Of a DNA stretch of 64,000 bases, positions 7,394 to 15,857 are shown in pieces. Source of the DNA: JAYQKL01 sp049890195 (GTDB lineage: Bacteria > Pseudomonadota > Alphaproteobacteria > RS24). The stretch is taken from the NCBI GenBank assembly GCA_049890195.1, contig JBMHBY010000003.1:248001-312000 (forward strand), in the 5' to 3' direction. How positions within the stretch are numbered: the stretch's first letter is position 1; the number at the start of each line of letters is the position of its first letter. Under the pieces are notes generated by a model. It worked only from the letters and a program-made list of their open reading frames with translations, ran no database searches and was not told the DNA's origin. The position numbers and the translations under genes are program-made.

Positions 7394-7999
7394 ATGACCA
7401 TGACGCAAAGAACTGCAGAAATATCGCGTGAAACCAAGGAAACCGGTGTTTCCGTCAAGCTTAACCTTGACGGCACAGGTGAATACAACGTGTCGACCGG
7501 CATCGGCTTTCTGGACCACATGCTCGAACAGCTGTCGCGTCACTCCTTGATTGACCTGCAGGTTGAGGCGAAGGGCGACCTGCATATTGATTTCCACCAC
7601 ACGACAGAGGATACGGGCATTGTCATTGGGGAGGCGGTGCGTGAGGCGTTGGGGGATTTCAAGGGGTTGACGCGCTACGGCTCCGCCGTCATTCCAATGG
7701 ACGAAACCTGCACCCGCGTGTCACTGGATGTGTCCCAGCGGCCCTATTTGATCTGGAAGGTTGCCTTCAGCAAGCCCAAGCTCGGCGACATGGACACGGA
7801 ACTGTTCAAGGAGTGGTTTCAAGCCTTTGCGCAGGCCGCCGGCATCACCCTGCATGTTGAAAACCTATATGGTGAAAACAACCACCACATCATTGAGTCC
7901 TGCTTCAAAGGTCTGGCACGCGCCTTGCGACAGGCCATAGAAATTGATCCGCGCAAGGCTGACGACATTCCGTCAACCAAAGGCGTGCTTGGCAGCTGA
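7394..7999 (+). CDS. hisB: Imidazoleglycerol-phosphate dehydratase
   Basis: Dehydrates imidazole glycerol phosphate to imidazole acetol phosphate in histidine synthesis, using two manganese ions. The duplicated His-rich metal motifs are present: GFLDHMLEQLSRH and DFHHTTEDTG in the first half, and GENNHHIIE in the second. 201 residues is the monofunctional length, without the phosphatase fusion of enteric bacteria. It is the first gene of hisB-hisH-hisA-hisF-hisE, after a 70-base gap that probably holds the promoter. Confidence 0.96.
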   Translation: MTMTQRTAEISRETKETGVSVKLNLDGTGEYNVSTGIGFLDHMLEQLSRHSLIDLQVEAKGDLHIDFHHTTEDTGIVIGEAVREALGDFKGLTRYGSAVIPMDETCTRVSLDVSQRPYLIWKVAFSKPKLGDMDTELFKEWFQAFAQAAGITLHVENLYGENNHHIIESCFKGLARALRQAIEIDPRKADDIPSTKGVLGS

Positions 8000-8029
8000 C
8001 ACAACGACGCCTGAAAAGGACATGCTGGC

Positions 8030-8686
8030 TTGAAAATTGCCCTGATAGATTATGACTCCGGCAATCTGCGGTCCGCTCAAAAGGCTTTTGAGCGTATGGC
8101 GAGGTCCGTGTTTGATGTCACGGATGTTGCGGTGACGGGCGCGCCCGAAGACGTGCTCACAGCGGATTATATTGTGCTTCCAGGGGTTGGCGCATTCGGC
8201 GACTGTGCCGGCGGCCTGCGTGCCATTGAGGGCATGGAGGAGGCGTTGAACCAGCGGGTCCGCCGGGACGGCCGGCCGTTTTTGGGCATTTGCGTGGGCA
8301 TGCAGCTGATGGCGGAACATGGTTTTGAAAACAGCACCGCCAATGGCAACAAACCCCATGCCGGACTGGGCTGGGTCGGCGGGTCTGTCACCCCGTTGCA
8401 GCTTTCTGACCCGTCCCTGAAGATCCCGCATATGGGCTGGAATGAAATCGACTGTTGCCGGGCGCATCCGGTGCTCAACGGGCTGGACGCAAAGACGCTG
8501 TATTTTGTCCACAGTTATGCCCTTGAGCCGGTCGACGAGTCTGAGTGTGTCGCCACCTGCAGTTATGATCGCGCATTTTGCGCCGTCATCGCCAAAGACA
8601 ATATGTTGGGTACACAGTTTCATCCCGAAAAAAGCCAGCTAAACGGTCTGGCCCTGATTGAAAACTTTTTGCGGTGGCGCCCATGA
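8030..8686 (+). CDS. hisH: Imidazole glycerol phosphate synthase, glutaminase subunit HisH
   Basis: Class I glutamine amidotransferase that feeds ammonia to HisF. The nucleophile C88 lies in FLGICVGMQ, with partner H198 and E200 in TQFHPEKSQ; the N-terminal IDYDSGNLRS is typical. 218 residues. The only sensible start is TTG at 8030, with GAAAAGGA about 9 bases upstream. An ATG at 8022 is followed by a stop in its own frame. The stop overlaps the hisA ATG. Confidence 0.95.
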   Translation: MKIALIDYDSGNLRSAQKAFERMARSVFDVTDVAVTGAPEDVLTADYIVLPGVGAFGDCAGGLRAIEGMEEALNQRVRRDGRPFLGICVGMQLMAEHGFENSTANGNKPHAGLGWVGGSVTPLQLSDPSLKIPHMGWNEIDCCRAHPVLNGLDAKTLYFVHSYALEPVDESECVATCSYDRAFCAVIAKDNMLGTQFHPEKSQLNGLALIENFLRWRP

Positions 8687-9411
8687 TTTTGTTTCCGGCG
8701 ATTGATTTGAAAAACGGCAAATGCGTCCGGCTGGAGCAGGGGGACATGGGCCGCGCGACGACCTTCAATGATGACCCCGCGGATCAGGCCCGCACCTTTG
8801 CCGCGCAAGGGTTTTCGCATTTGCATCTGGTGGATTTGGACGGCGCCTTTGCCGGGGCGCCGGTGAATGCGGCGGCGGTCGAGGCGATTTTGGCCGCCAC
8901 CCGGGCGCCGACCCAGCTCGGCGGCGGCATCCGCGACCTGCATACCATTGAGGCGTGGTTGGACAAGGGGATTGCGCGGGTCATTCTGGGCACCATTGCG
9001 GTGCGCGACCCGGTGCTGGTCAAGCAGGCATGCACAGCGTTTCCGGGGCGGGTCAGTGTCGGCATTGATGCGCGCGCCGGCCGTGTGGCCGTTGAGGGCT
9101 GGGCGGAGGAGAGTGATCTGGAGGCCGTTGATTTGGCGCGTCGGTTTGAGGACGCCGGTGTGGCGAGCATCATTTACACCGACATTGACCGTGACGGCCT
9201 GTTGAAGGGCGTGAACATCGAGGCAACCGCACATCTTGCGGAATCGATATCCATTCCGGTTGTTGCATCCGGCGGCCTTGCCGGCATTGAGGATGTTGTG
9301 GGGCTGCAGAAGCTTGAGCATACCGGCATCATCGGCGCCATATCCGGCCGTGCGCTCTATGACGGCCGGCTGGATGCGGCACAGGTTTTGGCACTGGACG
9401 GGGTCAGCTGA
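8683..9411 (+). CDS. hisA: Phosphoribosylformimino-5-aminoimidazole carboxamide ribotide isomerase
   Basis: A (beta/alpha)8 barrel that performs the Amadori rearrangement of ProFAR to PRFAR, the HisF substrate. D8 in FPAIDL is the catalytic base, and the second catalytic aspartate is in the YTDIDRDG segment of the C-terminal half. Phosphate-binding loops GGGIRD and ASGGLAG are present. 242 residues from the ATG at 8683, which overlaps the hisH stop; an in-frame GTG at 8674 is less likely. Confidence 0.95.
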   Translation: MILFPAIDLKNGKCVRLEQGDMGRATTFNDDPADQARTFAAQGFSHLHLVDLDGAFAGAPVNAAAVEAILAATRAPTQLGGGIRDLHTIEAWLDKGIARVILGTIAVRDPVLVKQACTAFPGRVSVGIDARAGRVAVEGWAEESDLEAVDLARRFEDAGVASIIYTDIDRDGLLKGVNIEATAHLAESISIPVVASGGLAGIEDVVGLQKLEHTGIIGAISGRALYDGRLDAAQVLALDGVS

Positions 9412-10169
9412 TGTTGAAAACGCGCATCATTCCATGTCTTGACGTCGCGGACGGGCGCGTCGTCAAGGGTGTCCAGTTTGTTGACCTGGTGGATGCCGGT
9501 GACCCGGTGGAGGCGGCCCGGACTTATGATGCGGCGGGTGCGGACGAGCTTTGCTTCCTCGACATCACTGCCAGCCATGAAAAGCGCGCCATTTTGTTGG
9601 ATGTGGTGCGGGAAACGGCCGAGCAGTGTTTCATGCCGTTGACCGTCGGTGGCGGCGTGCGCACGGTTCAGGATGTGCGCAGCCTGCTTTTGGCCGGTGC
9701 AGACAAGGTGTCGTTCAATACCGCCGCGGTCCGCACGCCCGATGTGGTCAATGAGGCGTCCGCCAAATTCGGGGCCCAATGCATTGTTGTCGCCATTGAC
9801 GCCAAACAGGTGGATGAGGGCCGCTGGGAGATTTTCACCCATGGCGGGCGTGAAAAAACAGGGCTGGACGCCATCAGTTTCGCGCAGGATATGGTGCGGC
9901 GCGGCGCGGGGGAAATCCTGCTGACGTCGATGGACAGGGACGGCACGCGGGATGGATTTGATATTGCCCTGACCCGCGCCATTTCCGATGCCGTACCCGT
10001 GCCGGTGATTGCGTCCGGTGGTGTCGGTCATCCGGACCATTTTGTTGACGGAGTCAGGCGCGGTGGCGCCAGTGCAGTGCTGGCCGCTTCGATTTTCCAT
10101 TTCGGCGATTACACCATTTCAGAAACCAAACAGGTGATGGCGGCGGCCGGACTGGATGTCAGGTTGTGA
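9411..10169 (+). CDS. hisF: Imidazole glycerol phosphate synthase, cyclase subunit HisF
   Basis: Uses HisH-derived ammonia to convert PRFAR into imidazole glycerol phosphate and AICAR. The barrel paralogue of HisA; D11 in IIPCLDV and the aspartate of VVAIDAK (about residue 130) are the catalytic pair. GGGVRT and ASGGVG are the phosphate loops. 252 residues. Its ATG overlaps the hisA stop (TGATG), so hisH, hisA and hisF are translationally coupled. Confidence 0.96.
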   Translation: MLKTRIIPCLDVADGRVVKGVQFVDLVDAGDPVEAARTYDAAGADELCFLDITASHEKRAILLDVVRETAEQCFMPLTVGGGVRTVQDVRSLLLAGADKVSFNTAAVRTPDVVNEASAKFGAQCIVVAIDAKQVDEGRWEIFTHGGREKTGLDAISFAQDMVRRGAGEILLTSMDRDGTRDGFDIALTRAISDAVPVPVIASGGVGHPDHFVDGVRRGGASAVLAASIFHFGDYTISETKQVMAAAGLDVRL

Positions 10170-10220
10170 CGGGGTGATTGTGCGCCGCTCCGAAAACAGG
10201 TAAACAAAGACAGACAAAAC

Positions 10221-10550
10221 ATGAAAGGCCCGGACATGAGTGGAGTTCTGGAAAATCTGTTTGCCGAGCTGACAGCGCGCAAAGGGGCTGACCCGGCCGG
10301 CTCTTATACGGCAGAGCTGTTGTCCGGCGCCCCCGAACGCCCGGCCCGCAAGCTGGCGGAAGAGGCGGTTGAAACCCTGATTGCCGCGCTGCAAAACGAC
10401 CGGGCGGCCATCATCAGCGAGTCGGCTGATGTGCTGTATCACCTGCTGGTGGTTCTGGTCGGCGCCGGTGTGGACCTGTCTGACGTCCTGGCTGAGCTTG
10501 AAAGGCGGCAAGGCGTCTCCGGCCTTGAGGAAAAGGCGGCGCGCAAGTAG
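10221..10550 (+). CDS. hisE: Phosphoribosyl-ATP pyrophosphatase
   Basis: Hydrolyses phosphoribosyl-ATP to phosphoribosyl-AMP, the second step of histidine synthesis. All-alpha MazG-like fold: the ARKLAEEAVE and ISESADVLYHLL helices carry the acidic metal ligands. 109 residues, the monofunctional length with no HisI fusion. A second ATG at 10236 with AAAGG upstream is an alternative start. hisG, hisD, hisC and hisI are not in this window. Confidence 0.94.
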   Translation: MKGPDMSGVLENLFAELTARKGADPAGSYTAELLSGAPERPARKLAEEAVETLIAALQNDRAAIISESADVLYHLLVVLVGAGVDLSDVLAELERRQGVSGLEEKAARK

Positions 10551-10573
10551 CCGTCATCAGTCGCAGGTATTCC

Positions 10574-11527
10574 ATGTCCCCCTTACCTCACGCATCGCCT
10601 GACTCACCTTATCGCAGCTTCACGGCCCAAGAATGGGGCGCTTTGCAGCGGGATGAAACGCTGACCCTGACGGAGGACGAAATCATCAATCTGCGCGGGC
10701 GCGGCGAAACCGTTTCGCTGAAAGAGGTCGAGTTGATTTATCTTCCCCTCTCGCGCCTTCTGAGCCTGTATGTGGAGTCCACCCAAGGCCTGTTTACGGC
10801 CACCAATGGGTTTCTCGGCCGGGAGAAAAAAGTGCCTTACATCATCGGTGTGGCCGGGTCTGTTGCTGTGGGAAAAAGCACGACGTCACGCATTCTGCGT
10901 GAAATGCTGGCGCGCTGGCAGAGCCACCCGAAGGTGCAACTGGTGACAACAGACGGCTTTTTGTATCCGAATTCCGAATTGGAGAAGCGCGGGCTGATGG
11001 ACCGCAAGGGGTTTCCGGAAAGCTTTGACCTGGCCGCCCTGCGGGGGTTTTTGACGGATGTCAAATCCGGCAAGCCGTCACTTGCGGCGCCGGTCTATTC
11101 GCATATTGTTTACGACGTTGTTCCGCAGGAGAAGGTCGTTGTGGATCTGCCCGACATATTGATCGTCGAGGGTCTGAATGTGTTGCAGCCGGCCCGCCTT
11201 GATGAGACCGACAGTGAAATTCCCTTCGTGTCCGATTTTTTTGATTTTTCCATATACATTGACGCGGCGGCGGATGATATCCGCGACTGGTATGTGGCGC
11301 GCTTTCTGGAGTTGCGGCGCACGGCCTTCAACAGGCCCGGTGCGTATTTCTCACGCTACGCGGATCTGGATGATGACGAAGCCCGGCGCACGGCCCTTGG
11401 CATCTGGGAAAACATCAATGAGCGCAATCTCATCCAGAACATCATCCCGACCCGCGGGCGGGCCGATTTGATTTTGCACAAAAATGCGGCGCACCAGATT
11501 GATGAAGTGCGCCTGCGCAAGATCTAG
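10574..11527 (+). CDS. coaA: Pantothenate kinase, type I
   Basis: Phosphorylates pantothenate, the first and usually rate-limiting step of CoA synthesis, and is generally feedback-inhibited by CoA. The P-loop GVAGSVAVGKST is near residue 95. The N-terminal FTAQEWGALQRDETLTLTE and the LVTTDGFLYPN and DFFDFSIYIDA motifs are typical of bacterial CoaA. 317 residues, full length. Placement after hisE is common in alphaproteobacteria. Its TAG stop overlaps the convergent kinase stop within the palindrome CTAG. Confidence 0.95.
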   Translation: MSPLPHASPDSPYRSFTAQEWGALQRDETLTLTEDEIINLRGRGETVSLKEVELIYLPLSRLLSLYVESTQGLFTATNGFLGREKKVPYIIGVAGSVAVGKSTTSRILREMLARWQSHPKVQLVTTDGFLYPNSELEKRGLMDRKGFPESFDLAALRGFLTDVKSGKPSLAAPVYSHIVYDVVPQEKVVVDLPDILIVEGLNVLQPARLDETDSEIPFVSDFFDFSIYIDAAADDIRDWYVARFLELRRTAFNRPGAYFSRYADLDDDEARRTALGIWENINERNLIQNIIPTRGRADLILHKNAAHQIDEVRLRKI

Positions 11528-12534
11528 CGGGGCGGATCAAGCTCGATACCGGCTCGGGCGAACAAGGTGCGCATGTCGGCGCGTGGCCTCGGCCCGATAT
11601 GACTGATGACTTCGGCAGCGGCAACGGCCCCCATGTGCCCGCACTCAGCGGCAGACTTGCCGAGCGCCAGCCCGCTTAAAAACCCGGCGGCATATTGGTC
11701 CCCTGCCCCGGTCAAATCCACAATCTCTGCGACGGGCACCGCCGGCACCTCCGTAACGGCGCCGCCCATGACGATCAAGGCCCCCTTTTCCCCGCGTGTG
11801 ATCACGGCATCATAGCCGCCGGACAGGACGGCTTCGGCAATCGCCGGCATATCTGGGGTCCCGAATAGAGCTGCGGCCTCAGACTCATTGCCGAGCACCA
11901 AATCGACATCCTGTGCCAGCAGGGACGTGAACTTATCCATGTGCCGTTCGACACAAAACGGATCAGACAGTGAAAACGCGACACGTCCGCCCGCGGCCTT
12001 GACCCTCCCCGCCCCGGCATGAAACGCCTCCGTTGCGCTTGGGCTGTCAAAGACATAGCCCTCAGAAAAGAAACAGGCTGTGGAGGCCAGCACATCCATA
12101 TCCAGATCAGACGGCGCCGTTGCGGCGGCGGCCCCGATCAATGTGTGCATGGTCCGCTCTGCATCGGGTGTGATCAAGACGATGCAGCGACCGGTCGGGT
12201 CCCCGTCCTTCAGCGGGGCGCCGGGAAAGGTGATGTTGCCCGACACCATCTCATTGGTGAAAAAGGCGCCAAGGTCGTCATCAGCGACTTTGCCGACAAA
12301 GGCGGTGTTTTGGCCGTGCGCAGCGACACCGGCAATGGTGTTGGCGGCGGAGCCGCCCGAAGCCCGGCTCTCAATGACGAGCGCGTCAAGCATGGTGGCG
12401 GCCTGATCAGCATCAATCAGGGTCATGGCCCCCTTTTGGCTGCCCAATGCGGTCAGCTGGTCATCGCTGATTTGGGCATAAACATCAACGAGGGCAGCGC
12501 CCATAGCGGTGACATGAAAGCGTTTGTTCGTCAT
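11524..12534 (-). CDS. PfkB-family carbohydrate/nucleoside kinase (adenosine-kinase-like)
   Basis: Ribokinase-fold kinase. The N-terminal AMGAALVDVYA, ASGGSAANTIAGVA near residue 60 and the C-terminal DLTGAGDQYAAGFLSGL are PfkB signatures; the aspartate of GAGD is the catalytic base. The overall pattern resembles the alphaproteobacterial adenosine-kinase-like group, but a sugar substrate is not excluded. I placed the start at the ATG at 12534, preceded by GGAGAG, which gives 336 residues. It lies 34 bases after nth and is probably in one transcript with it. Confidence 0.88.
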   Translation of the reverse strand: MTNKRFHVTAMGAALVDVYAQISDDQLTALGSQKGAMTLIDADQAATMLDALVIESRASGGSAANTIAGVAAHGQNTAFVGKVADDDLGAFFTNEMVSGNITFPGAPLKDGDPTGRCIVLITPDAERTMHTLIGAAAATAPSDLDMDVLASTACFFSEGYVFDSPSATEAFHAGAGRVKAAGGRVAFSLSDPFCVERHMDKFTSLLAQDVDLVLGNESEAAALFGTPDMPAIAEAVLSGGYDAVITRGEKGALIVMGGAVTEVPAVPVAEIVDLTGAGDQYAAGFLSGLALGKSAAECGHMGAVAAAEVISHIGPRPRADMRTLFARAGIELDPPR

Positions 12535-12568
12535 TTTACTCTCCGGAAATGGCAAAAAATAAAAGGGG

Positions 12569-13207
12569 TCAGGCGGCAACGGTTTTGCCCTTGAAGCGAC
12601 ATAAATCATGGACCACACAATTGGGGCAGTCCGGCTTGCGGGCTTTGCAGATATAACGTCCGTGCAGGATCAGCCAATGATGGGCATCCACCCGGAAGGG
12701 TTCCGGAACGCGGCGGTCGAGTTTTTTCTCAACATCCAGAACGGTTTTCCCCGGCGCCAGTCCGGTTCGGTTGCTGATGCGGAAGACATGCGTGTCGACG
12801 GCGAAGGTGTCTTTGCCATAGCCGATGTTCAAAACCACATTGGCGGTTTTGCGGCCGACACCGGGCAGCTTGATCAGCGCCTCCATGGTGTCTGGCACCT
12901 GGCTGTCATGGTCATCAATCAGCTGCCTGGACAGCAGGTAAACATTTTTCGCCTTGCTGCGATAAAGGCCGATGGTGCGGACATGCTCGCGGATTTTGGC
13001 CTCCCCGAGCGCCGCCATTTTCTCAGGTGTGTCAGCGACCTTGAACAGGCCCTTTGTGGCCTTGTTGACGCCTTTGTCGGTGGCCTGTGCCGAAAGCACG
13101 ACCGCGACGAGCAGGGTGAAAATATTGACGAAATCCAGTTCCGGTTCCGGAATCGGATTGGCCGCTTTCAGCCGGGCGAAGAACTCTGGTATCTGGGCGA
13201 CTTTCAT
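12569..13207 (-). CDS. nth: Endonuclease III (base-excision DNA glycosylase/AP lyase)
   Basis: Removes oxidised pyrimidines and nicks the abasic site. The helix-hairpin-helix LPGVGRKTANVV carries the catalytic K120, and D138 lies in AVDTHVFR. The C-terminal [4Fe-4S] ligands are C187, C194, C197 and C203 in the standard C-x6-C-x2-C-x5-C spacing. 212 residues, full length. It diverges from the DUF2244 gene across an 87-base gap. Confidence 0.97.
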   Translation of the reverse strand: MKVAQIPEFFARLKAANPIPEPELDFVNIFTLLVAVVLSAQATDKGVNKATKGLFKVADTPEKMAALGEAKIREHVRTIGLYRSKAKNVYLLSRQLIDDHDSQVPDTMEALIKLPGVGRKTANVVLNIGYGKDTFAVDTHVFRISNRTGLAPGKTVLDVEKKLDRRVPEPFRVDAHHWLILHGRYICKARKPDCPNCVVHDLCRFKGKTVAA

Positions 13208-13294
13208 GCCTGCACTATAAGGCTTTCCCGGGCATGCGCAATAGGTCGCAGCGGACGGGCTTGTGTTCCTGGCTGGCTGCCCTAGGTATAGGTC

Positions 13295-13771
13295 ATGGAC
13301 ACCAAAACCGTTTATTTTTCTGCCCGCCTCAGCCCGAACGCCTCGTTATCGCGGCGTGATTTCCATATTGTGATGGCGCTGTTCGGGGTGGCGAGCCTTG
13401 GAACAGGTGTGCTTTTTCTGATGCAGGGGGCGTGGCCAGTTTTCGGGTTTTTCGGGCTGGACGTGGCCCTGTTTTATGTGGCCTTCCGGTTGAATTACAC
13501 CCAGGCGCGCCGTTATGAGGTGGTTGAACTGGTGGATGACCTGCTCAAAGTCACCGAAGTCTCGGCCCGTAAAATCAAACGTGAATGGACTTTCAACGCC
13601 TATTGGGTGCGGGTCAAGCTGAGCCGCACCAAAGATGAGATTGGCGCCCTGCACCTGACCTCGCATGGCCGGCGTGTTGAAGTCGGCTCCTTTTTGTCGC
13701 CGCATGAGCGCGAGGAATTCTCCAATGCACTGGAGTCGGCATTGGGGCGCCTTAAACAAACCAGACATTAG
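13295..13771 (+). CDS. DUF2244 integral membrane protein
   Basis: Uncharacterised family. Two membrane segments lie at about residues 26-43 and 47-64, separated by a short turn. A cytoplasmic-looking basic/polar domain follows, with REWTFNAYWVRV and VEVGSFLSPHEREEFSNAL, both family-typical. 158 residues. Adjacency to nth is recurrent in alphaproteobacteria, but no function can be inferred from it. Confidence 0.82.
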   Translation: MDTKTVYFSARLSPNASLSRRDFHIVMALFGVASLGTGVLFLMQGAWPVFGFFGLDVALFYVAFRLNYTQARRYEVVELVDDLLKVTEVSARKIKREWTFNAYWVRVKLSRTKDEIGALHLTSHGRRVEVGSFLSPHEREEFSNALESALGRLKQTRH

Positions 13772-13811
13772 CCGCCCTTGACAGATTGCGCCCGCTCGCC
13801 TTTGATGGGCC

Positions 13812-14408
13812 ATGGCCCCGACAAGAACAACAAAAATCTACCATTTGGGAACGGACCAAAACCTACAGACGGTTCAGGCCGCGCCTGACCTCGCACAACC
13901 ATTTTATGTCAGTCATGCAGCCGATCTTTCTGTGGCGTGCGCCACGCTGATTTTTGATGTGTCCCGTTCCACAGGGCCCCTTTTATGCGGGCTGGGGTTT
14001 CCGGCTGAGAAGCCGGCCGCATGGGGCGGTTTCATGGCCCGGTTTCCAGGTGTGCGGGCGTGCGCGCATCAGGCTCCGCCCGTTGTGCGGGCGGTTCAGC
14101 AGGCCACCGAGGGGCTTCTGCAGGGTGCCCCGCCGCCGCTTAAACTGACCGGGACACCCTTCCAGCACCGGGTATGGCAGGCCTTGTTGAGCATTCCGGA
14201 AGGGGCAAGCGACACCTATGGCGGGTTGGCCGCCAAACTGGGCAGCTCCCCAAGGGCCGTGGGCGGTGCGGTCGGCGCCAACCAGCTGGCCTGGCTGGTG
14301 CCGTGTCACCGTATCCTCGGCGCCGACGGCAAGCTTCACGGGTATCGCTGGGGGCTGGCGGTGAAGGCCAGGCTGTTGGCCGCTGAGCGCGTCAGCTTTT
14401 CAGGATGA
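13812..14408 (+). CDS. ogt: Methylated-DNA--protein-cysteine methyltransferase
   Basis: Suicide repair enzyme that transfers O6-methyl groups from guanine to its own cysteine. The acceptor C165 lies in LVPCHRI, preceded by GANQ and followed by GYRWG. The helix-turn-helix FQHRVWQALLSIPEG with RAVGGAVGA is the DNA-reading part. The N-terminal 110 residues are poorly conserved. 198 residues. The GYRWG tail resembles the Ada C-terminal subtype more than enteric Ogt (GYRGG). The 3' end overlaps gpmA by 17 bases. Confidence 0.92.
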   Translation: MAPTRTTKIYHLGTDQNLQTVQAAPDLAQPFYVSHAADLSVACATLIFDVSRSTGPLLCGLGFPAEKPAAWGGFMARFPGVRACAHQAPPVVRAVQQATEGLLQGAPPPLKLTGTPFQHRVWQALLSIPEGASDTYGGLAAKLGSSPRAVGGAVGANQLAWLVPCHRILGADGKLHGYRWGLAVKARLLAAERVSFSG

Positions 14409-15012
14409 TGTCTTTGTCAAGGACATGGCCGGCATCATCCAATGTGTAGATGATCGGCTCACCGGTGCTGATTTCAACGCCGATGATTTCCTCCGGGGAC
14501 AGGTTGTCCAGCACTTTGACCAGGGCGCGCAGGGAGTTGCCGTGGGCGGCGACCAGCACATTTTCACCGGCGAGCAGGCGCGGCCGGATTTGTGTCTCAA
14601 AATACGGCAGCACCCGCTCGGCCGTATCTTTCAGGCTTTCGCCGCCGGGCGGCGGCGTGTCATAGGAGCGCCGCCAGACATGCACCTGGTCAGCGCCCCA
14701 TTTTTCGCGTGCGCCATCCTTGTTCAGTCCGGCCAAATCGCCGTAATCGCGTTCGTTCAACGCCTGGTCCTGGATGGTTTCAAGGCCGGTCTGCCCAAGG
14801 TTTTCCAACAAAAGGGTGCAGGTGTTCTGCGCCCGTTGTAGGGCTGAAGTGAAGGCGATATCAAAATGCAGGCCTTTTGCCTTGAGCTTGACACCGGCCT
14901 CTATCGCCTCCCGGCGCCCCTTGTCTGTCAGATCCGGGTCTTTCCAGCCGGTGAAAAGGTTTTGTTCATTCCATTCACTTTGCCCATGGCGGACCAGAAC
15001 AAGCTTGCTCAT
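14392..15012 (-). CDS. gpmA: 2,3-bisphosphoglycerate-dependent phosphoglycerate mutase
   Basis: Interconverts 3- and 2-phosphoglycerate in glycolysis. LVRHGQSEWNEQNLFTGW holds the phosphorylated histidine, NERDYGDLAG the catalytic glutamate, and AAHGNSLRALV the second histidine. 206 residues is the shortened alphaproteobacterial form compared with about 250 in E. coli. It follows dapB by 15 bases and is probably the last gene of the dnaK-dnaJ-dapB-gpmA run. Confidence 0.95.
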   Translation of the reverse strand: MSKLVLVRHGQSEWNEQNLFTGWKDPDLTDKGRREAIEAGVKLKAKGLHFDIAFTSALQRAQNTCTLLLENLGQTGLETIQDQALNERDYGDLAGLNKDGAREKWGADQVHVWRRSYDTPPPGGESLKDTAERVLPYFETQIRPRLLAGENVLVAAHGNSLRALVKVLDNLSPEEIIGVEISTGEPIIYTLDDAGHVLDKDIILKS

Positions 15013-15027
15013 AAAGTGCTCCTGTGT

Positions 15028-15825
15028 TTAGAGACCGAGCACGTCGGTCATGTGATACAGGCCGGGGTCGCGGCCCTGCGCCCACAGCGCGGCGCGCAGG
15101 GCGCCGCGGGCGAAAATGTCCCGGTTTTCGGCAATGTGACCCAGCACAAGACGCTCACTTTCGCCGGCCAGAATGACCTGATGATCACCGATGACCGAAC
15201 CGCCGCGCAAGGTGGCGAAGCCGATGTCCCCGCTGCGGCGCGCTCCGGTGATGCCGTGGCGCCCGGAGTCGATTTTGTCATCCAGTGAGACACCGCGCCC
15301 TTGTGCCGCCGACTCGCCCAGCATCAGGGCTGTGCCGGATGGGGCGTCGACCTTGTGGCGGTGATGCATTTCCACGACCTCAATGTCCCAGTCATCCCCC
15401 AAAGCCGCCGCCGCCTTTTTGACCAGTCCGGAGAGCAAATTGACACCAAGGCTCATATTGCCGGATTTGACGATGCAGGCATGACGTGCCGCGGCGGTGA
15501 TCCGTTCTTCCTGTTCCGGGGTGAAGCCTGTCGTGCCGATAATGTGGACAATACGGGCCTGGGCGGCTGTCGCGCTCAGTGCAACCGTGCTGTCCGGGGC
15601 CGTGAAGTCAATCACGCCGTCGGCATCCTTCAATGTGGCCAGCGGGTCATCACTGACGCCCAGGCCGATTGGTGCAAGCCCGGCCAGTGTCCCGATATCC
15701 TCCCCGATGAGTTGCGAGCCGGCAGGTTCAAGCCCGCCCGCCAGACTGACATTATTGTTTTCGGAAATGAGGCGCACAAGGGTGCGTCCCATGCGTCCGG
15801 CACAACCATTTACAACCAGTTTCAT
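15028..15825 (-). CDS. dapB: 4-hydroxy-tetrahydrodipicolinate reductase
   Basis: NAD(P)H-dependent step of the lysine/diaminopimelate pathway. The N-terminal NGCAGRMGRTLVRLI is the nucleotide-binding loop. EMHHRHKVDAPSGTAL near residue 155 is the substrate-binding and catalytic signature (HHRHK). 265 residues, full length. It lies 32 bases downstream of dnaJ in the same direction, so some of its transcription may come from the heat-shock promoter before dnaK. Confidence 0.96.
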   Translation of the reverse strand: MKLVVNGCAGRMGRTLVRLISENNNVSLAGGLEPAGSQLIGEDIGTLAGLAPIGLGVSDDPLATLKDADGVIDFTAPDSTVALSATAAQARIVHIIGTTGFTPEQEERITAAARHACIVKSGNMSLGVNLLSGLVKKAAAALGDDWDIEVVEMHHRHKVDAPSGTALMLGESAAQGRGVSLDDKIDSGRHGITGARRSGDIGFATLRGGSVIGDHQVILAGESERLVLGHIAENRDIFARGALRAALWAQGRDPGLYHMTDVLGL

Positions 15826-15857
15826 AGACCCTCTATAGCAGGCGTTCGGGTGCGCCG

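Noticed and set aside
8022..8036. ATG at 8022 as the hisH start
   Set aside because: Its reading frame stops within four codons; the conserved protein begins at the TTG at 8030.
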